Source of the DNA: Bog-473 sp963730785
GTDB lineage: Bacteria > Actinomycetota > Acidimicrobiia > Acidimicrobiales > RAAP-2
DNA: 64,000 nucleotides
NCBI GenBank assembly: GCA_963730785.1
Contig: CAVSTF010000010.1
Location: forward strand, 310,001-374,000
Direction of reading: 5' to 3'
A program made the translations under genes and the position numbers. The notes under the pieces are model-generated. The model did no database searches, was not told the origin of the DNA, and saw only the letters and a list, made by a program, of their open reading frames with translations. Shown here in pieces: positions 16,611-29,849 of this stretch (positions within the stretch are counted from its first letter, which is position 1; every line of letters starts with the position of its first letter).

Positions 16611-19600
16611 GTGTCGGGGCGGTCGTTTACGCATCTCCACACCCACACCGAGTTCTCCATGCTGGACGGGGCGGCCCGGATCGGCGAGCTGGTCGACGCC
16701 GCGGTGGCCGATGGTCAACCGGCGTTGGGGATCACGGACCACGGCAACATGTACGGAGTCCTGGACTTCTACAAGGCCTGCCGTGACCGGGGCATCACGC
16801 CCGTCATCGGGACCGAGGCCTACATGGCCGGCGAGTCGCGCCACGAACGGCCGGTGCGTCGGGGCAAGGTGGACGACACCGGCGGTGACGTCGAGGGCGG
16901 CCAGAAGCTCTATTACCACCTGACCCTCTTGGCCGAGACGGTGACCGGCTACCGGAATCTCTTGAAGCTGTCCTCGGCCGCCTACCTGGAGGGGTACTAC
17001 TACAAGCCCCGGCTCGACTGGGAGCTGCTGGGGCAATACAGCGAAGGCCTGATCGCCACCACGGGCTGTCTGGGTGGGGTGGTCCTACAGGCACTGTTGG
17101 CCGGTGACGCCGCCGAAGCAGAGCGCAGAGCGGCTCGGCTCCAGGACATATTCGGGCGGGACAACCTCTTCGTGGAACTGCAGGATCACGGGATCGCCGA
17201 ACAGCAGCGGACCAATCCGCAGCTGATCGAGATCGCCAAGCGACTCAATGCGCCCCTGCTGGCCACCAACGACAGCCACTACACCAAGCGCGAACACGCC
17301 AAGGCGCACGATGCCCTGCTGTGCGTGCAGACCGGTGCGTTGCTGTCGGACACCAATCGATTCAAGTTCGACGGGACCGAGCACTATCTCAAGTCGGCCA
17401 GCGAGATGCGCCACTTGTTCTCCGAGTTGCCCGAAGCGTGTGACAACACCTTGCTGATTGCCGAGCGGGCCGATGTGCAGATTGAGTTGGGCAAGCCGAG
17501 CCTGCCCGAGTTCCCGGTGCCGGATCACTTCGTGGGCGATCGCTATGAGGACCGGGCGCTGCTGTATCTGCAGGACCTCACCATGCGAAGGGGCAAAGGA
17601 GCGCTACGGCGCGGTCGTGCCCGCCCATGTGGTCGAGCGCATCAACTACGAGCTCGGCGTCATCGGCAACATGGGCTTCGCCGCCTACTTCCTGGTGGTG
17701 TGGGACCTGATTCGCTACGCCCGGGACAACAACATCCGGGTCGGGCCCGGTCGTGGTTCGGCCGCCGGTTGTTGCGTGGCCTATTGCCTCAAGATCGTGG
17801 ACATCGATCCGATCAAGTACGACTTGCTCTTCGAGCGTTTCTTGAACCCGGGCCGTCGGCAGATGCCCGACATCGACATGGACTTCGACGAGCGCTACCG
17901 CGCCGACGTGATGCGCTACGCCGCCGAGCAAGTACGGCAGCGACCGGGTGGCGCAAGTGGTGACGTTCTCGACCATCAAGGCTCGAGCCGCCGTGCGCGA
18001 TGCGGCCCGCGTGTTGGGCAAGCCCTACATCGTGGGCGACAAGATCGCCAAGCTGATGCCGCCCTTGGTCATGGGTCGGGACACGCCGCTGCACGCCTGT
18101 TTGACGCTGACCGAAGGCTTCGAGGAGGGCTACGCCGCCGCCTCGGAGCTGCGGGCCATGAACGACACCGACTTCGAGGCCAAAGAGGTCATTGAGGTGG
18201 CGTTGGGTCTGGAGGGCCTGCGTCGCCAGGACGGCATCCACGCCGCCGCCGTGGTGATTTCGCGGGATCCGCTGACCGACTACCTGCCGATTCAGCGCAA
18301 GCCCGCCGCCGGTGGCAAGCCCGAGGACGCCCCCATCGTCACCCAGTACGAAATGCACGGGGTGGAAGACCTCGGGCTGCTGAAGATGGACTTCCTGGGA
18401 CTGCGGAACCTGTCCATCATTGAGCGGGCGCTCGACCTGATTGCCGCTTCGGGGTATGAGCGGCCCGACATCGACAAGGTGGCGCTGGACGATGAGCCGA
18501 CGTTGGAGATGCTGCGCCGGGGCGACTCGGTGGGCGTGTTCCAACTCGAAGGTGGACCCATGCGGGCGTTGATGCGCTCGCTGGCGCCGACCAGCTTCGA
18601 CGACGTGGCGGCCTTGGTCGCCTTGTACCGCCCGGGCCCCATGGCGGCCAACATGCACAACGACTACGCCGACCGGAAGAACGGCCGCAAGCCGATCGTC
18701 TACGAGCACGCCGACCTGGAACCGATCCTGGCCGACACCCAGGGTCTGATGATCTACCAGGAGTCGGTCATGCGGGTGGCCCAGAAGTTCGCCGGCTACA
18801 CGCTGGAAGAGGCCGACAACTTGCGCAAGGCCTGCGGCAAGAAGATCCGCGCCCTGCTGGCCGCCGAGCGGGAGAAGTTCGTGGCCGGGTGTGTCACGCA
18901 GGGCTACGGCGACAAGTTGGGGACGAAGCTCTTCGACATCATCGAGCCGTTCGCTGACTACGCGTTCAACAAATCGCACTCCTACGGCTATGGCCTGGTG
19001 GCCTATCAGACGGCCTGGCTGAAGGCGCATTACCCGGTCGAGTACATGTCGGCCTTGTTGACCTCGGTGAAGGACAACAAGGACAAGACGGCGGTCTATC
19101 TGGCCGAGTGCCGGGCCCGTGGGATTTCGGTACTGGTGCCCGATGTGAACCGGTCGGTGGCCGAGTTCGCCCCGGACCGCAGTGGCGAAATGGCGGGTCC
19201 GGCCATCGTCTTCGGCTTGGCCGCGGTGCGGAACGTGGGTGAAAGTTTGGTCGACAAGATCGTGTCCGAGCGGACCGCCCGTGGACCGTTTGTCGACATC
19301 TTCGACTTCTGCGACCGGGTGGACCCGGCCGTGCTGAACAAGCGAACGATGGAGTCGATGACCAAGGCCGGCGCCTTCGACGCCATGGGCCATCCGCGCC
19401 AAGGGTTGTGTCACGTCCTGGAGGGCATCGTGGATCGCACCCTGGAGCGGCGCAAGGAGCGCGACCTGGGCATCACGTCCCTGTTTGCCGCCTTCGAGGA
19501 GCAGGAACAGGTCGACACCGGTTGGGGCTCCGCCCGGGTGACCATCCCCGATACCGAGTTCGACAAGGGGCAACGGCTGGCCTTCGAGAAGGAGATGCTC

Positions 19601-20188
19601 GGGCTGTACGTGAGCGATCACCCGCTGATGGGGTTCGAACAGGCCATGGCCCGGCTGACGGATTGCAGTCTGTCGGACATGCGGGAGGAGGACCCGATCG
19701 CCGGGGACCGCTCGCCGGTGCGTGCGGTGGGTGGCGTGGTGACGGATCTGCGCCGGACCTATACGAAGAAGGGCGACCTGATGGCCCGCTTCGTGCTGGA
19801 AGACCTGCAGGCGGCCATGGAGGTGTTCGTCTTCCCCAAGACCATGGCCGAGTACGGGGCGCTGATTGAGAACGACGCCATTTTGGTGGTGCGGGGGCGG
19901 CTCGACACCCGGGAGGACGAGCCCAAGATCGTCTGCATGGAGGTCTCGCGGCCCGTACTCGAGCGGGGCGAGGAGGATCTGCACATTTCGCTGCCGCTGG
20001 GCGTGCTGACCGACGCCAAGGTGCAGGGCTTGAAGGACGTCTTGAGCGGCCATCCGGGCCCGTCGGCGGTGCTTTTGCACGTGGGCGAGAAGGTCCTGCG
20101 GCTCGGACCGGAGTTCAACGTGGATTGCCGGAACGGCTTGGTGGGGGAGTTGAAGCGCCTCCTGGGGCAGTCCGCCGTCCTGTCCTAA
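16611..20188 (+). CDS. dnaE: DnaE, DNA polymerase III alpha subunit (two frame changes)
   Basis: Replicative polymerase of about 1191 residues. PHP domain at the N-terminus: FTHLHTHTEFSMLDGAARI and ITDHGNMYG. Polymerase palm: VGPGRGSAAG, then the catalytic Asp triad region PDIDMDFDER and later aspartates in LLKMDFLGLRNLS. Fingers: QDGIHAAAVVIS, VALYRPGP; then helix-hairpin-helix, OB fold (VVTDLRRTYTKKGDLMA) and C-terminal domain. Frame changes near 17590 and 17940 look like single extra bases (E-KYGSDRVAQVVTF restores the conserved motif if one C is dropped). GTG 16611 follows AAAGGAGG. Confidence 0.95.
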
Positions 20189-20280
20189 AGGGGTCCTGAA
20201 CAGGGGTTTGTGGGGGTCGGGCTGCCCTTGAGGGACGGGGTGCGCCGGGGGCCGGTTGGGACTGCACTGGTTGGAGCCAG

Positions 20281-20286
20281 TAGAAT
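20281..20286 (+). promoter_or_regulatory. -10 box for leaderless hypothetical gene
   Basis: TAGAAT lies exactly 6 nt before the ATG at 20293, so transcription would begin at or next to the A of ATG. No ribosome binding site is present. Confidence 0.6.
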
Positions 20287-20292
20287 CACCTC

Positions 20293-20964
20293 ATGCCGAT
20301 CGTAGTGAGCACCAAGGATTGCACTGCGCTCAGCGACGCTGAGCTGGTGGAAATGGCTGATCTGTGTGCCGATCGTTCCCCGGGGTTCGATATCGGGTTC
20401 CTTTCCAAGGAGCGCGAATCGTGGGTATTGATCACGCACGCTCGGGAGGGGAACAAGCTTCGGGGCTACTCGTTCTGCACCCTGGAAAGGATCGGTGGCA
20501 CGCCATCGCTCCTGGTAGGGCTGGCACTCGTGGACCGGACCTCACGGGCCGAAGCGGTACTGAAGGGCATCATGGCCGACCAGTACCGCCGGGCGCTGTT
20601 GGCCTTCCCCGACGAAGACGTCCTGCTGGGCACCCGCCTCCTGTCGCCGGAGGGCTTCCGAGCCTTCTCAGGCCTGCAGGATGTCGTGCCCTACCCGGAG
20701 CACAAGTCCTCGGGTGAGGAGCGGGCCTGGGCTCGCCGCCTCTCCAAGCGCTTTGGCTGCGAGAGCCGCCTGGACGACCGCACGTTCGTGCTCAAGGGCG
20801 ACGGCAGCGTCTCCGGCGGGCTGGACTTCTACGCCCAGAAGGTCAAGATCCCCGAGGGGGTCGAGTCCCACTTCGACGGCTTCGACGCCGCCAAGGGCGA
20901 TCGTCTGGTCACCTTCGGGTGGGCCATGGCGGAGGACCTGGCTGGGGGAAAGCTCGGCAAGTAG
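20293..20964 (+). CDS. Hypothetical protein, 223 aa
   Basis: Not recognised. Soluble, no signal peptide or membrane helix, mixed alpha/beta composition; the central part (GNKLRGYSFCTLERIGGTPS then LVGLALVDRT) resembles the beta strands of acyl-CoA N-acyltransferase (GNAT) folds but the acyl-CoA loop is not evident. The gene reads cleanly, has the codon bias of its neighbours and a textbook leaderless start, so it is real. It ends 6 nt before a strong hairpin terminator shared with the convergent gene. Confidence 0.7.
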   Translation: MPIVVSTKDCTALSDAELVEMADLCADRSPGFDIGFLSKERESWVLITHAREGNKLRGYSFCTLERIGGTPSLLVGLALVDRTSRAEAVLKGIMADQYRRALLAFPDEDVLLGTRLLSPEGFRAFSGLQDVVPYPEHKSSGEERAWARRLSKRFGCESRLDDRTFVLKGDGSVSGGLDFYAQKVKIPEGVESHFDGFDAAKGDRLVTFGWAMAEDLAGGKLGK

Positions 20965-20970
20965 GGCTCG

Positions 20971-20992
20971 CCTGACCCTTGCTTGGGTCAGG
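20971..20992. terminator. Bidirectional hairpin terminator
   Basis: CCTGACCC (20971-20978), loop TTGCTT, GGGTCAGG (20985-20992): a perfect 8-bp stem, extendable by further pairs, between the convergent genes ending at 20964 and 21008. There is no U tract, which is common for actinobacterial terminators. Confidence 0.7.
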
Positions 20993-21007
20993 TGATCGGT
21001 CGGGGCC

Positions 21008-21871
21008 TCAGCCTCGGGGCAGGACTGCGGCGCACACCTTGTAGCAGTGGCCGTCCCGCGGCTGGCTGACCGTGACCAAGAGATACTGCGGATCAAAGCC
21101 CAACGCGGTGGCTAGGGCCTTGCCGCTGAGACGCTCGCGCCGGGCGGCATCGAGAACCCGGGAAGCGTGGCGATCCTCGACCGGCAGCCAGACGTCGTCG
21201 CGGTCCCAGCCGAATCGGACCCAGGTGGAACGGTCCGAGTGGCGGCGGATGAGCTGTGGGCTGCGGGTTGGCTCGATGAGGGCCACTGAGGGGCGGAAGC
21301 CGCGGAACTCCCAGTAGGGAGCTGACGGTCCGGGAAATCCCAGCAGGGGTCCGTCGGGGCTGGCCACCATGCGGCGGAGCAGCTTGCGCAGTCGCCGACC
21401 CTTGAGGGTGCCGACGTGGCGAGGTAGGTCGGCCGCCGTGGTGGCTTCAGGCTGGGCCAGGTCGTCCCGCTCGGGGTCGTCGGCCAGCGTGACCTCGACC
21501 ACGTCGAAGGCGGTGATGTCGGGTTCGTGATGTTCCGGCCAAGGCACCCTGACCCGCATCACGGTGCGGGTGCCGAGGTCCACCACCGTGGTGTCTTCCG
21601 GGGTGGAGGCCAGCACGAGCAGGTGCAGGGTCGATCCGCCTGAAGTGGGGAGCTTCTCTCGGCTGCGGCCAGCCTGCTTGAGCAGTCGAGCCGGCTTGGC
21701 GTTGGTGGAGGGCTGGCGGGTGTTGTGCGGCGGGGTGGTGCTGGCTGGGGTCGGTGCCGTCGGGGGTGGTCGTCTCTGGGGTGGCTGGTGACGGCCGGGG
21801 TGCCGGTGGGTGGGGTCGCCTGCTCGGCCTCGAGGTCGGATGGGCGCGCTCGCCGTAGGTGTCGTCGAGCG

Positions 21872-21875
<4 letters not shown>
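21008..21875 (-). CDS. Hypothetical protein (one frame change)
   Basis: About 288 residues, not recognised. Residues 1-90 are Pro/Thr/Ala-rich and probably disordered; the folded part starts at STLHLLVLASTPEDTTVV and includes RRLRKLLRRMVASPDGPLLG, YWEFRGFRPSVALIEPTRSP and GKALATALGFDPQYLLVTVS. The frame changes between about 21640 and 21780. Its GTG start overlaps the stop of the YyaL gene upstream (GTGA), so both are one operon. Function cannot be assigned; composition and coupling suggest a real gene. Confidence 0.55.
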
Positions 21876-23880
<2,005 letters not shown>

Positions 23881-23888
23881 GAGGTTCG

Positions 23889-23894
23889 ATGCTA
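23889..23894 (-). promoter_or_regulatory. -10 box for leaderless YyaL gene
   Basis: On the minus strand TAGCAT lies 8 nt before the GTG at 23880 with no ribosome binding site, in the short divergent gap to the SDR gene. Confidence 0.5.
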
Positions 23895-23934
23895 CGGCGC
23901 CCCGGCCTCCGGTCCAGCGTGCAAGGCTCCGGAC

Positions 23935-24721
23935 ATGGAACTGGAACTGCATGGAAAGACGGCCCTGATCACCGGGGCCAGCCGGGGGATCGGGCTGGCG
24001 ACCGCGGCCCGCTACCTCGAAGCCGGGGCCAACGTGATGCTGACGTCACGGACGGCGGAGGACCTGGCCGCGGCGGCCGAAGGGCTGGATCCGGGCGGGA
24101 ACACGGGCCGGGTGGCCTGGCAGGCGGCGCATGTCGGCCACCCCGAGGATGCCGAGTCGTGCGTGGCGGCGACGGTAGAGCGCTTTGGTGGGCTCGACAT
24201 ACTGGTCAACAACGCTGGGACCAATCCCTATTTCGGGCCCATGCTCGATATCGACGTGGTGCGGGCGCAGAAGACCTTCGAAGTGAACCAACTTTCGGTG
24301 GTGGTCTGGACCGCCGCCGCGGTGCGGGCGGGATTGGGTCGAGGCGGCGTGGCCAGTGGGTCGGTGATCAACGTGGCCTCCATCGGCGGCTTGGGGGTCG
24401 AGCCGGGGATCGGTTGGTACAACGTCACCAAGGCCGCGGTGCTGCACATCACTCGACAGCTGGCCTATGAGTTGGCGCCCAACATTCGGGTGAACGCTCT
24501 GGCGCCGGGGTTGGTCAAGACCAAGTTGGCCAGTGCGCTGTGGGAGGGGCCCGGGCGAGGAGCGGATTGCGGCCCACATTCCCCTGCGGCGCTTGGGGCT
24601 GCCCGACGACATCGCCGCCGCCGCGCTGTTCCTGGCCTCGGATGCCTCGTCGTGGATGTCGGGGCAGACCATGGTGATCGACGGCGGGACGACGCAGCAG
24701 CCTTCGGGTGGGGTGGGCTGA
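23935..24721 (+). CDS. Short-chain dehydrogenase/reductase (one frame change)
   Basis: About 261 residues, classical SDR. NAD(P)-binding TALITGASRGIGLATAARYL, the LVNNAGTNPYFGP motif, catalytic Ser in VINVASIGGLGVEPG, YNVTKAAVL (Tyr-X3-Lys) and the C-terminal PLRRLGLPDDIAAAALFLAS with SGQTMVIDGG. The Arg after the second strand (LTSRTAEDL) suggests NADPH. The frame changes near 24550. Starts 55 bp from the divergent YyaL gene. It directly precedes the CMD-ECF41 pair; oxidoreductases are among the genes that neighbour ECF41 factors, so it may belong to that module. Confidence 0.88.
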
Positions 24722-24776
24722 GTCGGGGCTTGGTTTGAGGGTTTCGGAAAAGAATTTTTGGCGAAATCGGTTATTC

Positions 24777-24803
24777 CGTCACGTTCGAGGGGCATCGATC
24801 GTC
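24777..24803 (+). promoter_or_regulatory. ECF41-type promoter upstream of the CMD gene
   Basis: CGTCACG (24777-24783), exactly 16 nt, CGTC (24800-24803). The published ECF41 consensus as I recall it is TGTCACA-N16-CGTC, so spacing and 9 of 11 conserved positions agree. It lies in an AT-richer patch 27 nt before the CMD ATG, leaving room for a short leader with AAAGGTGG. The factor encoded at 25444 is the obvious reader. Confidence 0.65.
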
Positions 24804-24830
24804 TCAGTAGGTGACGAAAGGTGGTGTCCC

Positions 24831-25396
24831 ATGGCACTCGTTCCACTCGACCACGAGCCCAAAGGTCGTGATCGCCCGCTTCGGCCGGCGAGTTGGCAAG
24901 AAGCGGTTCGGCATCGATGCGGAACCGATGCAGGCGGCGTCGCATCATGCGGGCGTACTTGATGTCCTCCGGCGTGCTGGAGGCATCGGTGGCCAAGGGA
25001 TGGAAAAAGCTGGATCCCACGGTGCGCTGGTTGGCCGTGCAGCGGAGCGGCATGCTCATCGGCTGCTCGTGGTGCGTCGACTACGGCTACTACCTCGGCA
25101 TGAACGAGGGCCTCGACCCGGCCAAGGTGCGGGCGGTGGGGCAGTGGCGCGACAGTGATCTCTATGACGAGCGGGAGCGGGCCGTGCTCGAGTACGCCGA
25201 GCTGGCCACGTTGACGCCATCGGTGGTGTCGGACGAACTGGGCGTTGTGCTGCACCGGCATTTCAGCGATGCCGAAATTGTGGAGCTGGCCGCCTGGGTG
25301 GCGCTGGAGAACTTCCGCTCCCGCTTTAACGCCGGCCTTGGGTTGCACAGCCAGGGCTTTCTCGGACCACTGCGAGATACCGATGCGAGTGAGTGA
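24831..25396 (+). CDS. Carboxymuconolactone decarboxylase/AhpD-like protein (two frame changes)
   Basis: About 187 residues of the CMD superfamily. The redox motif is GCSWCVDYGYYLGM (C-X2-C followed by the conserved acidic residue), with helices DPTVRWLAVQRSGML and VLEYAELATLTPSVV and the C-terminal SDAEIVELAAWVALENF. Frame changes near 24860 and 24930 fall in the N-terminal part, which reads MALVPLDHEPK, then RFGRRVGKKRFG, then YLMSSGVLEASVAKGW. Related AhpD proteins are peroxidase partners. ATG 24831 follows GAAAGGTGG and an ECF41-type promoter, and the ECF41 gene lies 48 nt downstream. Confidence 0.8.
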
Positions 25397-25443
25397 CGAC
25401 GGTGTCATCGCGGTCGGCTGACGCGGGCTGACAGGCTGACAGG

Positions 25444-26375
25444 GTGACGGGCCGAAGCGTCACGGCGGATCAGGCGGGCCAACGGCGACGCCGAGGTCTT
25501 CGAGGAGTGGCGGTCGCTCCTGTTCGGGATCGCCTATCGGATGCTGGGGAGTGCCTCGGATGCCGAGGACATGGTGCAGGAGGCGTGCATCCGCTGGCTG
25601 CGTCGATCCGATCGGGAGATCGAGTCGGTACGGGCGTACTTGGTCACCATTCTGACTCGGCTCTGTATGGATCAGCTCGGCTCGGCCCGGGTCCAGCGCA
25701 CCACATACACCGGACCGTGGCTACCCGAGCCGGTGCTGCTCGATGACACCAGTGCGATTGAGCAGGCCGACTCACTGTCCATGGCCTTTCTGGTGCTGCT
25801 GGAAGAACTCACCCCACCCGAGCGAGCGGCCTATTTGCTGCACGACATCTTCGGCTACCAGTTCGACGAGGTGGCCGAATCGCTCGGGCGCACCGCGGCC
25901 GGATGCCGACAGCTGGCGCTGCGGGCCCGCCAACGGGTGGAGGAACGTCGTCACCGCTTCGACGCCGACCGACTGCAGACGCGTACGCTCACCCGCCAGT
26001 TCATCGTCGCCTGCGGCACGGGCGACGTGCAGGCACTTGATCGACCTGTTGGCTGACGACGTGGTGCTCTGGACCGACGGCGGCGGCAATGTGCACGCGG
26101 CGGTGCGCCCGGTGCTGGGCGCCTACCGGACCTCCCGCTTCCTCATCAACATCGCCAAACGCCGCATCGGGCTGCCGCACGAAGTCAGTCTCAATGGCGA
26201 GCCGGCCGCCGTCTTCCTCGATGGCGACACGGTGGTGGCCACGCTCCACCTCGACATCCTTGAGGGCAAGGTCATCGGCATCCGATCGGTGACCAACCCC
26301 GAGAAACTGGCCCACCTCCACGACGAGTTGGTGGCTCAGGGAGTGATGGTCCCGGGAGTCGAGCCTTCGTCCTAG
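25444..26375 (+). CDS. ECF41-family (SigJ-like) sigma factor with SnoaL-like C-terminal domain (two frame changes)
   Basis: About 309 residues. Region 2: FGIAYRMLGSASDAEDMVQE; region 4: LTPPERAAYLLHDIFGYQFD and VAESLGRTAAGCRQLALRAR. The three ECF41 hallmark motifs are present: WLPEP between the sigma domains, DGGGN (usually DGGGR/K) and NPEKL (usually NPDKL) in the C-terminal SnoaL-like domain, which regulates activity in place of an anti-sigma factor. Frame changes near 25475 and 26035. The start (GTG 25444) is tentative. Pairing with a CMD gene is the known ECF41 context. Confidence 0.85.
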
Positions 26376-26379
26376 GGGG

Positions 26380-28919
26380 CTACTCGTACTTGAGTGCGTC
26401 CAATATGGGCGTGTGGGCCGCCTCTCGACCGGGCCACAGTGCGGCCAGGAGCGCCACCACAATGGCGACCGGCACGTACATCGCCAACGAGAGGAAGTCC
26501 GGTGAGTAGGTGTCGTGGTAGCCGGCGAGGAGCGGAGTGACATTGAGCAGGGCATAGAGCAGCAACAGGCCGAGGACGAAGCCCAGGACCGAGGCCACCA
26601 CGCTGACCGCCAACGCTTCGGTCAGCACCATGCGGAAGAGCTCGCGAGGCGTCATGCCCACCGCCCCCAAGAGCCCGAACTCGCGTCGCCGCTGAATCCC
26701 CGCCAACAACAGGGTGGCCAGCACGCTGATGAACGACACCAGGAGAAGAGCCTTCTGCAGCACTTGGAAGGGAGCCAGCTGTCCGGAGACGCCATTGTCG
26801 GATGTCCTGAGCGCCGCCGATGGGGTTTCGAACTTTAGGTAGGACCCCAGATGGGCGGCGCGGGCCAAGGCGGTGACGTGGTCTGGTGACGCCGTCGGAC
26901 TCGACCTCGAGCTCGGCTTGCGAGGGCAGCTGCGAACCGAAAAGACGGTGCTGCAAGGACTGCGACAGGTACACGTTGTCGCCGGCGGCATTGCCATCGT
27001 TCCAGATGCCCTGGACTTTGACCGAGGCGACGCCCGAAGGCGTATCGAGGTGCAGGAGTGACCCCGGATGCAGATGGTCACGTCGAGCCAGGTTGGCACC
27101 CACCAACACTTCTCCTCGGGCAAAGCGCCGGGCGGTCGCCGTCCCTTCGTAGATGTCCACGTTGAAGGTGGGGTAGGTCTCCGATTCGACCAACGTGAGT
27201 TGGCCCACCGCGTGGCCGGACAGCTCGCCGTTGAACGCGTCGACTCGGGTCACGCCCGGGATGCGGGCCAGCGCGGTGGTGACGCTGAGCGGGATCTGCC
27301 CGTCGGTGTTGTAGCCCCCGGCGCTGGCGTAGGTGGAGACCAGCACGCTCCGGGCTTGATGCGATTGCACTTGACCGGTGGCGATGTCCTGATCGATGGC
27401 CTTGTTGTAACTACTGGTGATGAACGCCACGCCCACGGCGGCGCCGATGGCGATGGCCATGACGGCCGTTCGGCCGGGCTCTCGCACCAGGTTGGCCAGT
27501 CCCAGTCGGGTCACGCCCCGTTTGAATCGGCCGGTGCGCAGAATGCCCCGCACGGACACGGGGGCCCACACGCCGCTGGCCAGCGTGGCGAACACGGCGC
27601 CGATCAAGAAGCCCAAGATGGCGGCATCCGGTTGCCACTGCTGCAGCGATCCATTGCGGTCGCCCAGCCAGCTGATGAAGACCCCGACGACGGCGAGGGC
27701 GGTGTAGAGCACACCACGGCGGACCGTCGCTGCATTCGAAGTGCGTTCACGTTGATCACGGCCGGAGATTTCGGCGGCGACGTCGGCTCGCATGGCCTTT
27801 TGGATCGGCCGAGCAGCGGCCAACATCCCGATCACCGCACCGACGACGAGACCGGCGATGTAGGTCGATGAGGTCGTATGCACCGAGATGGGCACGCCGG
27901 CCAGGTTGACGGTCAGGTGACTGAGGGTCCCCACAATCGGACGGGCCAGGGCAATGCCACCCAGGGCACCCAACAGCCCACCCACGGCACCTAAGACGCC
28001 GGCCTCCAGTAGCGGTCCGATGATGAGCACCGAGGGCGGCGCCCCAACGGCCGCCACAATGGCGTGCTCTCGGCGCCGCTCCTCGAGCGTGAGCGCGATG
28101 ACGTTGTAGACCAGCACCACGGCGATCGCCGACGCCAGGAGGGCCAGCAGCGCCAGGATCGGCGTGAAGGACGAGATGGCCAGCGAGACCGAGGCGGGGA
28201 CCGATGAGGCATCGACGACGCCGTTCCACGACCCCACCGCCTGCTGCAGACGGTGTTGCAGCGTGGTGGTCGAGACGCCCGCGCTTTGGGATCACGTAGA
28301 TGTCGTCGATTCGTCCGTCCCGGTGAAACTGCGCCTGCGCTTGTTGGAGCGACATGACGACGACGTCGCCTCGGTTCACCGAATCCAATGAAGGGAGCGC
28401 AGTGGCGTGGGTCAGGCGGTCCACGCCCTCGTTGGTTTCGACCCACGACGTCTTGGTGAGCCGCTGGCTGAGCGAGCGGGCGATGTAGATCGGGCCGACG
28501 TCGGTCGTCGCCGTCGTCTGGGTCTGCGGTTGGGAGCGGCATCCGACCTCGCTGACCAATCCGCCCACCCCGCAGTCGATACCGAGCAGGAGCACCGACT
28601 GATGGTGGTTGCCCGTGGTCCGGACGACCGTCACGGCCTCGACGACCGGAATCACCCGCTGCACGCCCGGTGTCGAGGCGGCGGCGGCGAGGGCCTGAAA
28701 GTCGATGCCTCCGCTCGAAGTGGCGCCGACCACCCGGAGTTCGGCCGAGCCGGCCACCTGTTGGTTGAGGCGATTGAGCGAATAGGAGGCGCTGGCGTTG
28801 ACCACGATCACCGAGAGGGCGAGCGAACTCCCGGCGGCCACGGCCACGACGGCGATCAGCATTCGCAGGCGAATCCGAGCCAGCCGCCGCAGGTTGAGCA
28901 GCCGGATGGCGCGTCTCAC
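26380..28919 (-). CDS. MacB/FtsX-type ABC transporter permease (two frame changes)
   Basis: About 846 residues: an N-terminal helix (MLIAVVAVAAGSSLALSVIV), a large extracytoplasmic domain, three FtsX helices (LALLALLASAIAVVLVYNVI then LARPIVGTLSHL and YIAGLVVGAVIGML), a second extracytoplasmic domain, and a C-terminal FtsX set with ALLLVSFISVLATLLLAGIQ and RREFGLLGAVGMTPREL. Two FtsX domains in one chain match the large LolC/MacB-like permeases of actinobacteria. Frame changes near 28280 and 26890. Follows its ATPase gene; substrate unknown (lipoprotein, lipid or peptide export are typical). The gene converges on the ECF41 gene with 4 bp between stops. Confidence 0.85.
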
Positions 28920-28949
28920 TGCGGATGCTCGTTCATGGTCTCATTGGTC

Positions 28950-29640
<691 letters not shown>

Positions 29641-29689
29641 GACTGTTCCTCCCCGCTGGGTGTTGCCTCATCATGCTGGCACTTTGGCC

Positions 29690-29723
29690 GGGGATTGGGG
29701 GCGGATTGGGTGGGGATTGGGGG
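29690..29723 (+). other. Guanine-quadruplex-prone sequence
   Basis: Five runs of 3-5 G (29690-29693, 29697-29701, 29708-29710, 29712-29715, 29719-29723) separated by loops of 1-6 nt, built from repeated GGATTGGG. It lies in the divergent gap between the ABC exporter and a small hypothetical gene, so a structure could affect either promoter. Only the sequence pattern is observed. Confidence 0.5.
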
Positions 29724-29849
29724 TGCCATCCCGGGCGATGAGATACCCATGGCCTACCGTGAGCTCAGGCCCGGATGGCGTTCGGTTGGACGCCGTACCG
29801 GAAACTGCTGCACCACGTGCTGCACCCAGAGAAGAGGTCGTTGAGCCCC

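Noticed and set aside
19625..19640. tRNA T-arm-like GGTTCGAAC
   Set aside because: Lies inside the dnaE coding sequence and no cloverleaf can be formed around it; no tRNA was found in the window.
17813..20080. Long open frame (755 codons) antisense to dnaE, and other long antisense frames such as 4681-5829 and 5799-6980 on the minus strand
   Set aside because: They lie exactly opposite strongly conserved genes, have His/Gly/Arg-rich compositions typical of GC-rich complement frames, and lack recognisable domains or start signals.
25397..25443. Autoregulatory ECF41 promoter in front of the sigma gene
   Set aside because: TGTCATC is present but no CGTC follows at 16 nt.
26400..27100. Plus-strand frames opposite the ABC permease, rich in Gln/His/Arg
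   Set aside because: Complement artefacts of a well-conserved permease; no start signals or domains.
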